Shown here piece by piece: positions 1 through 8,662 of a stretch of 15,251 nucleotides of DNA. Source of the DNA: JACNKV01 sp964388155. Lineage in GTDB: Bacteria; Fidelibacterota; Marinisomatia; Marinisomatales; JACNKV01. Position numbers and translations under genes: made by a program. A model generated the notes under the pieces. That model worked only from the letters and a program-made list of their open reading frames with translations, had not been told where the DNA came from and ran no database searches. The stretch is taken from contig CAYLYH010000046.1 of the NCBI GenBank assembly GCA_964388155.1, positions 1 through 15,251 of the forward strand. Reading direction: 5' to 3'. The first letter of the stretch is position 1, and the number at the start of each line of letters is the position of its first letter.

Positions 1-48
1 GAATTCGTTCCGGCAGTGGCAAAGGGTAAATGGAATCCAAACAAATAA
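1..48 (+). CDS. possible C-terminal tail of an upstream gene (partial)
   Basis: Frame 1 is open from the window edge and reads EFVPAVAKGKWNPNK before a TAA at 46-48. It ends 23 nt before the start of the next gene, a spacing that would suit an operon. Fifteen residues are too few to assign a family, and frame 2 is also open through this short stretch, so the reading is only a suggestion. If it is real, the upstream gene is co-directional with the rest of the cluster. Confidence 0.35.
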   Translation, partial: EFVPAVAKGKWNPNK

Positions 49-60
49 TAATAAATTATG

Positions 61-66
61 AAGGTG
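61..66 (+). promoter_or_regulatory. ribosome binding site that sets the start of the first full gene
   Basis: AAGGTG lies 5 nt before the ATG at 72. The longer reading from ATG 30 has no Shine-Dalgarno match and would put 14 polar residues in front of a clear Sec signal peptide. ATG 72 is therefore preferred. Confidence 0.65.
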
Positions 67-71
67 ATAAT

Positions 72-1511
72 ATGAGAACAAGAACATGTTTATTGTTGGC
101 GGTATGTTTATTCATTCTGCCCATAAATGCCCAATCTGTTTCTGCTACTACAGATTATTCTGATGCACGGATTCAGGATTTAAAATTGGGAACACAGGCT
201 TGGACCTTTCGAAAATTCTCTTTTTATGAAATGTTGGATATGATGCAAGACCTGGATTTGCATTATTTAGAAGCCTACCCGGGACAAGTTCTGAATAAAC
301 AATATCCGGATATTCGTTTTAATCACAGTTTATCCGACAATCAAATGACCCAGATCAAACAGATACTTATTGACTATGATATTAAGCTTCTGAATTACGG
401 GGTTGTTGGATTTGAAAACAATGAAATAGAAATGAGTAAGGTATTCGAATTTGCAAAAAATATGGGAATTCAGACGATTGTTACAGAACCGAAGTTTGAT
501 GATTACTCTATCATAGAAAAAATGGTTAAGAAATATAATATTCAAGTGGCAATTCACAATCACCCATATCCGTCGAAATATGCTCAGCCGCAAACCGTTC
601 TCGATCATGTCAAAGGGCTGGATGGGCGCATCGGTGCTTGTGCAGATATTGGTCATTGGATGCGTACAGGATTAAACGTTGTAGAAAGCTTACGATTGTT
701 AGAAAATCGCATTTTGGGCATTCATTTAGAAGATCTGGATGAAATCGGTTCTAAAAAAGCAAATACAGTACCCTTCGGACAGGGGAAAGCAAATATGCAT
801 GACGTACTCGCTGAATTAACCCGACAAAACTTCTATGGAATGTTAGCGATTGAGCTGGAACAAGATAAAATTGTGAAAAATCCTGTTCCGACAATTCGTG
901 AAGGAAAAAAATATATAGATGAGATAACCTATTATAAAAATTGGGAAGAAATATTGTCCCAGAGCGGTAATGGGCGGTTTAATAAACATGGTTGGAATCA
1001 CTACGGTCCCGGTTATTTTGAGCTGGATGAGAAAACCGGAGTGTTAACTACTCACAAGGGTATGGGCCTGTTTTGGTATGCGGCAAAGAAATACGGCAAC
1101 TTTATTTTAGAACTTGATTTTATGGTGTCTGAGGAAAAATCAAACTCCGGTATCTTTTTGAGAATCCCGACCGTTCCTCATGATAATTACTATGTCGGAC
1201 ATTCTTTTGAGGTTCAGATTTATGCTCCCGGCGGAGATGTTCATAAAACCGGTGCGATCTATGATGCAGAACCACCCATGAAGGATGTAGTTAAAGGTAC
1301 AAGTGAATGGAATCACTACAAAATCAGTTTTATTGATGACCACATTGGCGTCGAATTAAACAACGTGCCAGTCATTGAATGGGCTGCGGAACCCCGTGGG
1401 AAGATTAAGGATTTTTCATCCGAAGGATACATCGGCCTCCAAAATCATGATTGGGATACATCGGTCTCTTATCGGAATATCTTTGTTAAAGAAGTGGTAA
1501 GCAAAAAATGA
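72..1511 (+). CDS. exported TIM-barrel (sugar isomerase/epimerase-like) and DUF1080 fusion protein
   Basis: A 479-residue protein starting at ATG 72. Residues 1-25 form a Sec signal peptide (MRTRT, then a hydrophobic core), with possible cleavage after Ala20 or Ala25. Residues ~35-285 resemble the AP-endonuclease-2 TIM barrel, with candidate metal or catalytic residues E139, H162/H164, D192, H195, H218 and E261 at the usual strand ends. Residues ~303-472 resemble DUF1080 (now also described as 3-keto-disaccharide hydrolase): NSG at 358-360, FEVQI at 379-383, GAIYD at 394-398, and a closing YRNI at 467-470. Each family usually occurs as a separate protein, so this is a natural fusion. It implies consecutive steps on one substrate, probably a 3-keto-glycoside in the periplasm (inference). 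It lies 116 nt before a Tat oxidoreductase that could supply that keto-sugar. The domain calls are confident; the reaction is not proven. Confidence 0.88.
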   Translation: MRTRTCLLLAVCLFILPINAQSVSATTDYSDARIQDLKLGTQAWTFRKFSFYEMLDMMQDLDLHYLEAYPGQVLNKQYPDIRFNHSLSDNQMTQIKQILIDYDIKLLNYGVVGFENNEIEMSKVFEFAKNMGIQTIVTEPKFDDYSIIEKMVKKYNIQVAIHNHPYPSKYAQPQTVLDHVKGLDGRIGACADIGHWMRTGLNVVESLRLLENRILGIHLEDLDEIGSKKANTVPFGQGKANMHDVLAELTRQNFYGMLAIELEQDKIVKNPVPTIREGKKYIDEITYYKNWEEILSQSGNGRFNKHGWNHYGPGYFELDEKTGVLTTHKGMGLFWYAAKKYGNFILELDFMVSEEKSNSGIFLRIPTVPHDNYYVGHSFEVQIYAPGGDVHKTGAIYDAEPPMKDVVKGTSEWNHYKISFIDDHIGVELNNVPVIEWAAEPRGKIKDFSSEGYIGLQNHDWDTSVSYRNIFVKEVVSKK

Positions 1512-1627
1512 TGTATTCTTCATGTTTATTAAAATAGTTAACATCCATTATTTTGTTGTACATTTAACAGTAGTTATTGCAGAATGTTCGACGTTGAAGT
1601 CCTGTGTAATTCCGTATTTGTCAGCCT

Positions 1628-2950
1628 ATGAGCAAAACTAAAAACGATATGAAACATTACGTTGATTCCAAGGCAATAGATCGGCGTCAGTTTATCAAAA
1701 CTACGGGAGCTCTGCTTGGTGCGGCTGCCTTACCGTTATTCATTCCTGCACGAGCTTTAGGCAGAGACGGACATACAGCTCCCAGTGACCGTATTATTAT
1801 GGCATCCATTGGTTTGGGTGGCCAAGGTCGAGTGGATTTACGGAATCTTATTCATAAAGATGGTATCCATTTTGTAGCAGTTTGCGATGTGGATCGTGCC
1901 AACTTAATGCGGGGAAAAAGCATTGTGGACGCTACCAACGATAATGAAGATTGTGTCCTATATCCTGATTTCCGAGAATTACTCCAGCGAACTGATTTGG
2001 ATGCAGTACATATTGCCACTCCGGATCATTGGCATGGCGTGGCTGCCATCGCAGCAGCAAAAGCAGGCTTGGATATTTATAGTCAGAAACCACTGACGCG
2101 AACCATTAAAGAAGGCCGAGCTTTATGCGATGCAGTAGAACAGTATAATGTTATTTTTCAAACGGGTACGCAACAGCGTTCCGATGAGCGATTTCGGTTG
2201 GCTTGTGAATTGGTCCAAAATGGACGCGTGGGAAAAGTTTATAAAGTAGAAGTGGGTATTCCTGCCGGGAAAGCAGCCATGGAACCTCACCCAATTGTTC
2301 CAATTCCAGATGGATTGGATTGGAATATCTGGCTTGGTCCGGCGCCAAAAGTTCCTTATCGCAAAATCGCCCATTATAGCTGGCGTTACATCCAAGATTA
2401 TGGATTTGGCGGACTTACGGATTGGGGCGTTCATCATATTGATATCGCTCAATGGGGATTGGGAGAAAATCGCTCCGGTCCTGTGGAAGTGGAAGGTTAC
2501 GGCACCATTCCAAAAGAAGGCATGTTTAATGTGCCCATCGATTTCAATCTGAATTACAAATATAAAAATGGCATTCACATGAATGTTGCCAACCGTGGTA
2601 ATAAGGGTGGCACCACTTGGTTTGGCGATAAAGGTTGGGTGAATGTGAGTCGTGGACAGATTTCTGCCGAACCCGCCAGCATTATACAAGAGTGGATCGC
2701 CCCCAACGAAATTCATCTTTATGATAGTAAAGATCATTATCAAAATTTTGTGAATTGCATTCGTTCCCGGAAAGAAACCATTACTCCTTGCGAAGTAGGA
2801 CATCGCTCCACTTCTGTCCCCAACTTGGGTGAAATCGCAATTATGACCGGTCGGAAATTAACATGGGATCCGGACAAAGAGATATTTACTGACGACTCGG
2901 AAGCAAATCGCCTTTTATCCAGACCTATGAGAGCACCGTGGACCTTTTAA
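1628..2950 (+). CDS. Tat-exported Gfo/Idh/MocA-family oxidoreductase
   Basis: 440 residues. The N-terminus carries a twin-arginine signal (DRRQFIK, R19-R20, then a hydrophobic stretch ending ARALG at ~41-45). The Rossmann domain follows, with GLGGQG at 62-67, then PDHWH at 132-136 and QKP at 153-155, where K154 occupies the catalytic lysine position. In the C-terminal domain, D265, G267, H269/H270 and D272 match the substrate-side DxGxHxxD pattern. The family oxidises or reduces sugar hydroxyls with NAD(P). Tat export implies that the protein folds and binds its cofactor before crossing the membrane, as in glucose-fructose oxidoreductase. No good Shine-Dalgarno precedes ATG 1628; the start is chosen because it gives a complete Tat signal. 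The 3' end overlaps the next gene by 13 nt. The likely role is oxidation of a glycoside to its 3-keto form (inference). It is paralogous to the gene at 11679, sharing the APSD linker after the signal and the QKPLT segment. Confidence 0.9.
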   Translation: MSKTKNDMKHYVDSKAIDRRQFIKTTGALLGAAALPLFIPARALGRDGHTAPSDRIIMASIGLGGQGRVDLRNLIHKDGIHFVAVCDVDRANLMRGKSIVDATNDNEDCVLYPDFRELLQRTDLDAVHIATPDHWHGVAAIAAAKAGLDIYSQKPLTRTIKEGRALCDAVEQYNVIFQTGTQQRSDERFRLACELVQNGRVGKVYKVEVGIPAGKAAMEPHPIVPIPDGLDWNIWLGPAPKVPYRKIAHYSWRYIQDYGFGGLTDWGVHHIDIAQWGLGENRSGPVEVEGYGTIPKEGMFNVPIDFNLNYKYKNGIHMNVANRGNKGGTTWFGDKGWVNVSRGQISAEPASIIQEWIAPNEIHLYDSKDHYQNFVNCIRSRKETITPCEVGHRSTSVPNLGEIAIMTGRKLTWDPDKEIFTDDSEANRLLSRPMRAPWTF

Positions 2951-5900
2951 AAAGTAAACTACTTGTCCTTTGGTTCTGTCTCTTCACACTGGTGATTGGA
3001 GGTGACAATACTCACAAAGTACTTATCGTTACGGGACACAATAATCATAAATGGGAAGTGAGTTCTGTGGTTTACAAACAGATCCTGGAACAAACAGGTT
3101 TATTTTCTGTGGACATGGCAATTCGCCCACCATTGGATAAAGAAACGGAAATATTTCATCCAAACTTCGATGAATATGATGTGGTCTTTTTGGATTACAA
3201 TGGTGCACCTTGGCCCACAGAAACTCAAGATACATTTGTGAATTATGTAAAGTCTGGCGGCGGTGTGGTATTGGTTCATGCGGCAAATAATGCCTTTGGC
3301 GATTGGCCAGAATATTTAGATATTATTGGGCTTGGTGGCTGGGGCGGTCGGGATGAAATGGACGGTCCGTATATTTATTGGCAGGATGGGAAAATCACGC
3401 GGGATATGACTCCCGGAAAAGCCGGCGGTCACGGTCCCCAGCATGAATTCCAGGTCGTGAATCGTGACATTGATCATCCCATTACCAAAGGATTACCACA
3501 AAAATGGATGCATGGTCGGGATGAACTTTATAGCCATTTGCGGGGACAAGGAAGGAATATGAAGGTTTTGGCTACCGCTTTTTCAAATCCGGCTGACCAA
3601 AACGGCAGCGGACGCCATGAGCCGGTTATAATGACAATTGAATATGGAAAAGGGCGCGTTTTTCACACGTCTTTGGGGCATGTAACCGGAAATGTCCCTT
3701 ATCGTTCATTAAAATGCGGCGGTTTTATTACCATTATTCAGCGAGGCACGGAATGGGCTACTACAGGAAATGTTACTCAAAATGTTCCCTTGGATTTTCC
3801 CGATGCGGTGACAGTGCGAAGTTGGGAGAATTATCTTGAACCTGAATTTAAATCGATATTAAATAATGTAAAAAATTATGAATATGGCGATAATCGCAAA
3901 AACCTAACTGTTATTGAAGATATGATTCGGGTGGCAGATCGAAATCCAGATTATCTAAATCGAATCGAACAATCATTAGTTTCATTTCTGTTATCTGATG
4001 CGTCCGTTTCTGCCAAACAAGTGGTTGGGAAATATTTTAGCGTGATTGCCAATGAATCATCTGCTGAAGCAGTTTCATCATTATTGAATGATTCATACCT
4101 ATTTGAAACTGCTCTTTATATTTTAGAACGCATTCCCAATGAATCTGTAAATGAGTTATTGCGTGAAAAGCTAAGAGGGGTAGAAGACAGTGTAAAAGTT
4201 AGCATAATCCATACGCTTGGCGCAAAACAAGATAAAGAATCTATTTCCGTATTGAAAAAATATATTCTATCTGAAAATTCGGACATTGCTACAGCAACCG
4301 CAACTGCATTGGGAAATATTGGCACTTGGAAAGCTGCAAAGATTTTGAAGAAGTCTTTGAATCAATCCACCGGTATTCAGCGACAAACTATCGTCCATGC
4401 CTATTTAGAATGTGGGAATCATTTACTTGATTCCGGAAATTTGAAAAAGGCGAAAAAAATATTTTCTCATTTAAATCGCTCAAATGAAAGTCCTATTATT
4501 CGTTCAACGGCTATACGTGGTTTGATTCAATCATCCCCGGGAAATGCAGGCAGCATCATTTTAAATGCATTGAAGGAATCTGAACCCAAAATTATTTCAA
4601 CTGCCATTTCTTCCATTGCCCTGCTTACAAACTCCGATGATATTTCCACCGTTGCGAAAAGTGTTTCTCGTTTACCGGTAAGTGGACAGATACAACTCAT
4701 TTCTGCGCTTTCAGCATTTGGCGAAAATTCAACCGTTTTTTCCACCATCAAATCAGCCATAGAAAGCGAGCATGATGTAGTGCGCTGGGTAGCATTGGAT
4801 GCATTGGGAGACATTAATTTAGAATCTTCCGTTAACTTGCTGGCGAATCTATCGGCCCATGGAAAAGGGAAAGAACGATCAACCGCTCGGCAGAGTTTAT
4901 ACAGACTTAATGGCAATAATGTTAACGATATTATCTTGTCCTCTATTTTAACCGACGATGTAAAAATAAAGATTGAGCTCATTCGAGCTATTCAGAAAAG
5001 ACGCATTTTTAACGGTGCAGATTCGATGCTGAAATTAGCATCTGATTCCAATTCATCGCTTCGCATTGAATCCGTTAGGGCACTTCGATTTATTGCGAAT
5101 GAGCCCCATATTATTGATTTGGTAAAACTGTTGGTAAATTCAGAATCAGATAGAGATAGAATCGAATTGGAAAAAACAATCGTTATGATGGCAAAACGAA
5201 ATAATTTGAATGATTCAACAGGACAGGAAATCATGAGATATCTTGGTGGCATGGAATCAACTTCAAAACAAACAGCCATTCAAATTTTAGGACAACTGGG
5301 ATACAGTCCATCCTATTCGTCTCTTATTGAATATTTGAACGATGATGAAAAAAACATACGAAATTCAGCCATTAAAGCGTTATCCGAATGGAATAATGAT
5401 ACTCCCCTTTCCACATTATTTAATGTGACAGAAAATGCAAAAAATCAAAGTCATAAAACATTAGCACTCCGTGGCATTATTAGGCTTATCGGATTAGAAA
5501 ATGATCGCTCCACTGAAGCGACGAATGAATTATATAAACGTGCCATGGCTTTGGCGACAAATGTTCAAGAGAAAAAAGCCGTTTTATCAGGGCTGTCAAA
5601 TGTTATGTCTATTACCGCATTTCAAATGGCTGAAACCTACCTACCATTGCCAGAATTAAAAGCAGAAGCTGCCACGGCATGTGTCAAAATCGCAGGAGAA
5701 ATCCACAAAGATTATCACAAAGAATGCAAGCTGGTACTGATGGAAATTAACCACGAAGTTGAAAACGATATAATTAGAGAAAGTGCTCAATTAGTATTGA
5801 ATCAAATAGAAATATTTGACGATTATATTACTGTATGGCGTATGTCAGAACCATTCATGGTAACGGATAAAAGCATTTTTAATACAATATTCAGCCCTGA

Positions 5901-6294
5901 GCTTGCCACTTATGAACACTGGCAGCCTGTCCCATTAATGTCCGATCCCGATCGATATTGGTATGTGGATTTTGCCAAGCTTATTAAAAGTATGGTGGCT
6001 GCTATTTATATGGAAACGGAAATCTGGTCTGAGGAAGAACAGACTGTACGTTTGGAGATGGGCAGTAATGATGGTATCAAAGCTTGGCTGAACGGCCAGG
6101 TTGTCCATGTAAACGATGCCAGCCGTGCAGTGACAGCCGGAGAAGATGTAAAGGAAGTCACATTACAAAAAGGCAAAAATACTTTATTAATGAAAATTGT
6201 TAATGAAGGTGGCGGCTGGGGTGGATGCGCACGGTTCAGACAGCTGGATGGTGGACATCTTCCGAATATCAGAACAGGAATAGAGAGGGAATAA
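2938..6294 (+). CDS. exported ThuA-domain protein with HEAT repeats and C-terminal binding-like module
   Basis: 1118 residues from GTG 2938, which overlaps the previous gene by 13 nt. No closer in-frame ATG would keep the signal peptide (hydrophobic residues ~8-21). Residues ~27-290 are ThuA-like: an opening VLIVTGH, GGGVVLVHA at 107-115, H169 and DHPI at 179-182, DELY at 195-198, and EPV at 228-230 followed by GKGRVF and LGH at 246-248. Residues ~300-960 are helical repeats of HEAT/PBS-lyase type, with recurring A(L)xxLG and VRxxA-like patterns. The C-terminus, from W967, contains a module with VDF at 1010, GSNDG at 1042-1046, WLNG at 1050-1053 and GGGWGG at 1091-1096. ThuA of rhizobia acts on 3-keto-disaccharides made by the Gfo/Idh/MocA partner ThuB, which fits the gene in front. 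The repeats may serve as a scaffold for partner enzymes (inference). The HEAT part looks more AT-rich than its neighbours. Confidence 0.87.
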   Translation: MDLLKSKLLVLWFCLFTLVIGGDNTHKVLIVTGHNNHKWEVSSVVYKQILEQTGLFSVDMAIRPPLDKETEIFHPNFDEYDVVFLDYNGAPWPTETQDTFVNYVKSGGGVVLVHAANNAFGDWPEYLDIIGLGGWGGRDEMDGPYIYWQDGKITRDMTPGKAGGHGPQHEFQVVNRDIDHPITKGLPQKWMHGRDELYSHLRGQGRNMKVLATAFSNPADQNGSGRHEPVIMTIEYGKGRVFHTSLGHVTGNVPYRSLKCGGFITIIQRGTEWATTGNVTQNVPLDFPDAVTVRSWENYLEPEFKSILNNVKNYEYGDNRKNLTVIEDMIRVADRNPDYLNRIEQSLVSFLLSDASVSAKQVVGKYFSVIANESSAEAVSSLLNDSYLFETALYILERIPNESVNELLREKLRGVEDSVKVSIIHTLGAKQDKESISVLKKYILSENSDIATATATALGNIGTWKAAKILKKSLNQSTGIQRQTIVHAYLECGNHLLDSGNLKKAKKIFSHLNRSNESPIIRSTAIRGLIQSSPGNAGSIILNALKESEPKIISTAISSIALLTNSDDISTVAKSVSRLPVSGQIQLISALSAFGENSTVFSTIKSAIESEHDVVRWVALDALGDINLESSVNLLANLSAHGKGKERSTARQSLYRLNGNNVNDIILSSILTDDVKIKIELIRAIQKRRIFNGADSMLKLASDSNSSLRIESVRALRFIANEPHIIDLVKLLVNSESDRDRIELEKTIVMMAKRNNLNDSTGQEIMRYLGGMESTSKQTAIQILGQLGYSPSYSSLIEYLNDDEKNIRNSAIKALSEWNNDTPLSTLFNVTENAKNQSHKTLALRGIIRLIGLENDRSTEATNELYKRAMALATNVQEKKAVLSGLSNVMSITAFQMAETYLPLPELKAEAATACVKIAGEIHKDYHKECKLVLMEINHEVENDIIRESAQLVLNQIEIFDDYITVWRMSEPFMVTDKSIFNTIFSPELATYEHWQPVPLMSDPDRYWYVDFAKLIKSMVAAIYMETEIWSEEEQTVRLEMGSNDGIKAWLNGQVVHVNDASRAVTAGEDVKEVTLQKGKNTLLMKIVNEGGGWGGCARFRQLDGGHLPNIRTGIERE
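5836..6264 (+). other. C-terminal binding-like module of the ThuA/HEAT protein, homologous to a segment of the last gene
   Basis: Residues 967-1109 consist of a leader (WRMSEPF, then an IFSPE segment) followed by a core. From VDF at 1010 to GGGWG at 1091 the spacing is 81 residues, exactly as from IDL at 166 to GGGWG at 247 in the lipoprotein at 13694. By eye about half of ~70 residues from LEMGSNDG onward are identical. The GSNDG, WLNG and LLMKIVN motifs resemble beta-sandwich modules at the ends of secreted carbohydrate-active proteins, but no named domain can be assigned from the sequence alone. Confidence 0.7.
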
Positions 6295-6301
6295 GGTAAT
6301 T

Positions 6302-6371
6302 GAGTAATAAGAAATATGGAAGATGTATTATGAATCCAACGGACTTCTCTGATTCTTATGCCATATTACTC
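6302..6371 (+). repeat. imperfect inverted repeats between two genes
   Basis: GAGTAAT at 6302-6308 is the reverse complement of ATTACTC at 6365-6371. Nearby ATATGG and CCATAT, and ATAAGAA and TTCTTAT, can also pair. The stems are AT-rich and alternative, with no following T-run, so this is not a clear terminator. It could be a weak mRNA structure between the exported block and the following genes, or chance. Confidence 0.25.
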
Positions 6372-6392
6372 TATCTCTTACAAAAACAATTT

Positions 6393-6399
6393 AGAAGGA
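6393..6399 (+). promoter_or_regulatory. ribosome binding site supporting a GTG start
   Basis: AGAAGGA stands 9 nt before GTG 6409. The first in-frame ATG, at 6433, has only A/T-rich sequence before it, so the GTG is the better start. Confidence 0.5.
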
Positions 6400-6408
6400 T
6401 GCTAATAG

Positions 6409-7584
6409 GTGAGAAATAATAAAAATTTAAAAATGGGAATGGTAGGAGGAGGTCCCGGTGCATTTATCGGAAGTATTCACCGTAAGTCGGCAAGATTGAC
6501 AGGTAGTATTAATTTGGTTGCAGGGGCATTTGATATTGATTCTGATAAATCCATAATGATGGGAAAAGAATTAGGACTCGATGATAATCGAATATACCGT
6601 GATCATAGGGTGATGATTGAACGTGAATTAAAGTTACAGCTAGGTGAACGGATAGATTTTGTTGCAATCACCACCCCGAATAATTGGCATTTTCCGATTG
6701 CTAAAGATTTTCTTGAAGCCGGCTTTCATGTTATGTGTGAAAAACCGATGACGATGAATGTTGCAGAGGCTAAACAGTTGTGCGAAATAGTTAAGCAAAC
6801 CGGGCGAGTGTTCGGATTGATGCATAATTACACCGGATATCCGATGATCAAACTTGCTAAAGATTTAGTGCGTGATAATGATTTTGGAGAGATTCGGAAG
6901 GTTATAGTACAGTATCCGCAGGACTGGCTATCAAAACCAATAGAAGCTGACGGCCAAAAACAAGCATCCTGGCGTACTGACCCTGCACAGAGCGGTGCTA
7001 CAGGAAGTATGGGCGATATCGGGACTCATGCCGAAAATTTAACTGAATATGTGACCGGATTGACGATAACACATGTCTGCGCAGACCTAAATACATTTTT
7101 ACCGAATCGCAGACTTGATGACGACGGAAATTGCCTTTTACGTTTTGATAACGGAGCCAGAGGCATACTGCATGAAAGCCAGATTTCTGTTGGTGAAGAG
7201 AATAATTTAGCGATTTGGATTTATGGCGAAAAAATGGGGATCGAATGGCATCAGGAGAATCCGAATTATCTTAGAGTAAAAGAGAAAGATAAACCAGAAC
7301 AGATTTGGAAACGCGGAAATTCCTATGTAGCTGAGACCAGTCCTGCGGCTGATCGTGGCACTATTCTTCCTCCCGGTCATCCGGAAGGATTTATCGAAGC
7401 CTTTGCTAATGTCTATGCTAATTTTGCAGACACGATTTTAGCCAAGATGAATAACGAAAATCCCGATGAACTGATGTTGGATTTTCCCACCGTCAAGGAT
7501 GGGCTGCGCGGGATGCGTTTTATTGAATCTGTGCTTAAAAGTAGCCAAAGCAATGAGAAATGGACGGAATTGGATACAGATTAA
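6409..7584 (+). CDS. cytoplasmic Gfo/Idh/MocA-family oxidoreductase
   Basis: 391 residues, GTG start, with no signal peptide or twin arginine, so probably cytoplasmic. The Rossmann glycine motif VGGGPGAF spans 12-19. EKP at 111-113 carries the usual catalytic lysine K112, and GDIGTHAE at 202-209 supplies the substrate-side Asp and His. The length is normal for the family. Unlike the two exported paralogues in this window, which have QKP, this one has the common EKP form. It is followed after 38 nt by a TIM-barrel isomerase/epimerase, a pairing common in inositol and keto-sugar metabolism. The likely role is reduction of an imported keto-sugar or oxidation of a glycoside inside the cell (inference). 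The substrate cannot be read from the sequence. Confidence 0.9.
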   Translation: MRNNKNLKMGMVGGGPGAFIGSIHRKSARLTGSINLVAGAFDIDSDKSIMMGKELGLDDNRIYRDHRVMIERELKLQLGERIDFVAITTPNNWHFPIAKDFLEAGFHVMCEKPMTMNVAEAKQLCEIVKQTGRVFGLMHNYTGYPMIKLAKDLVRDNDFGEIRKVIVQYPQDWLSKPIEADGQKQASWRTDPAQSGATGSMGDIGTHAENLTEYVTGLTITHVCADLNTFLPNRRLDDDGNCLLRFDNGARGILHESQISVGEENNLAIWIYGEKMGIEWHQENPNYLRVKEKDKPEQIWKRGNSYVAETSPAADRGTILPPGHPEGFIEAFANVYANFADTILAKMNNENPDELMLDFPTVKDGLRGMRFIESVLKSSQSNEKWTELDTD

Positions 7585-7622
7585 GATTAGGATGAAGATT
7601 AATATCAGGAGAGGATAATACC

Positions 7623-8618
7623 ATGGAGAGAAGACCAATTACTTTATGTACAGGGCAATGGGCTGATATGCCGATTGTCGAATTGGCAAAAAAAGCCGCT
7701 GAATGGGGTTATGACGGACTGGAACTTGCCTGCTGGGGCGATCATTTGGATGTTGAAAAATCTGCAGTCGATAAGGATTACTGTGAAGAGCATTTAGAAA
7801 AATTAGCTGAACACGGAATGAAAGTGTACGCGATCAGTAACCATTTGGCGGGTCAGTTGGTCTGTGATCCGAACAATGACAGCCGCTCTGATGGTTTCGC
7901 TCCGGCAGAACTTGCTGGTAATGCCGAAAAGAAACGTCAATGGGGCATTGACATGATGAATAAATCCGCCGTTGCCGCTAAAAACCTTGGTGTTGATGTT
8001 GTCAATGGATTTACCGGTTCGTCGATCTGGCATTATTTTTACAGTTTTCCGCCGGTAACGGATGAAATGATCGATGAAGGATTTAATCATTTTGCCGAAT
8101 TATGGAATCCCATTCTGGATGTGTTCGATGAACATGGTGTGAAGTTTGCGTTGGAAGTCCACCCAACAGAGATCGCCTTTGATATTGTAACAGCAAAACG
8201 CGCAGTAGAAGCCGTAGGAAATCGCAAGGCGTTCGGATTTAATTTTGATCCCAGCCATTTACATTGGCAAATGGTAGATCCGGTGTTTTTTATTAACGAA
8301 TTTAAGGACCGTATTTATCACTGCCACATGAAGGATGCGGCTCTCCAATTGAACGGCCGTACCGGTATTTTAGGATCGCATCTGAACTTCGGGCACCCTG
8401 AGCGTGGGTGGGATTTTCGCTCTCTAGGGCGGGGAGATATCGATTTTGAAGAGATCATCCGTGCTTTTAATCAAATTGGATATATTGGACCGCTATCGGT
8501 AGAATGGGAAGATAGTGGAATGGACCGTGAATATGGCGCGAAAGAAGCCTGCGATTTTGTGAAACAGTTAGATTTCAAAACATCCGGTATAGCTTTTGAT
8601 GCTGCCTTTAATGAATAA
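7623..8618 (+). CDS. cytoplasmic sugar phosphate isomerase/epimerase-type TIM barrel
   Basis: 331 residues, led by a strong AGGAGAGG (7607-7614) 8 nt before ATG 7623. It has no signal peptide. The AP-endonuclease-2-type barrel is complete: strand 1 ITLCTGQW, DGLELACWG at 31-39, and probable metal ligands E178 (LEVHP), D209 and H212 (FDPSH), H235 (CHMKD) and E294 (VEWED). These match the Glu/Asp/His/Glu set of the xylose isomerase-like superfamily. Members isomerise or epimerise sugars, dehydrate inosose, or eliminate from 3-keto-glycosides. The preceding oxidoreductase suggests a keto-sugar substrate (inference). It is the inner counterpart of the exported barrel at 72, though the two are only distantly similar. 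Confidence 0.9.
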   Translation: MERRPITLCTGQWADMPIVELAKKAAEWGYDGLELACWGDHLDVEKSAVDKDYCEEHLEKLAEHGMKVYAISNHLAGQLVCDPNNDSRSDGFAPAELAGNAEKKRQWGIDMMNKSAVAAKNLGVDVVNGFTGSSIWHYFYSFPPVTDEMIDEGFNHFAELWNPILDVFDEHGVKFALEVHPTEIAFDIVTAKRAVEAVGNRKAFGFNFDPSHLHWQMVDPVFFINEFKDRIYHCHMKDAALQLNGRTGILGSHLNFGHPERGWDFRSLGRGDIDFEEIIRAFNQIGYIGPLSVEWEDSGMDREYGAKEACDFVKQLDFKTSGIAFDAAFNE

Positions 8619-8662
8619 CACAACTTATATTCCATTAGAATTCAACCACAGGAGATAATGAT

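Noticed and set aside
30..71. A longer start for the TIM-barrel/DUF1080 fusion at ATG 30
   Set aside because: It adds 14 polar residues before the signal peptide and lacks a ribosome binding site, whereas ATG 72 has AAGGTG in place.
1512..1627. Terminator or Bacteroidota-type promoter between the first two full genes
   Set aside because: I found no stem with a T-run and no full TAnnTTTG element at a suitable spacing; TATTTG near 1615 lacks the two spacer bases.
2123..2803. A 226-codon open frame on the minus strand
   Set aside because: It lies wholly inside the Tat oxidoreductase gene, shows no recognisable family or ribosome binding site, and the + strand frame carries all expected motifs.
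4527..4982. A 151-codon open frame on the minus strand inside the HEAT region
   Set aside because: The serine- and leucine-rich product is what one expects opposite a helical repeat region. No independent evidence supports it.
4100..5800. Possible DNA tandem repeats in the HEAT region
   Set aside because: The repetition is at the level of protein helices only; I see no repeated DNA units.
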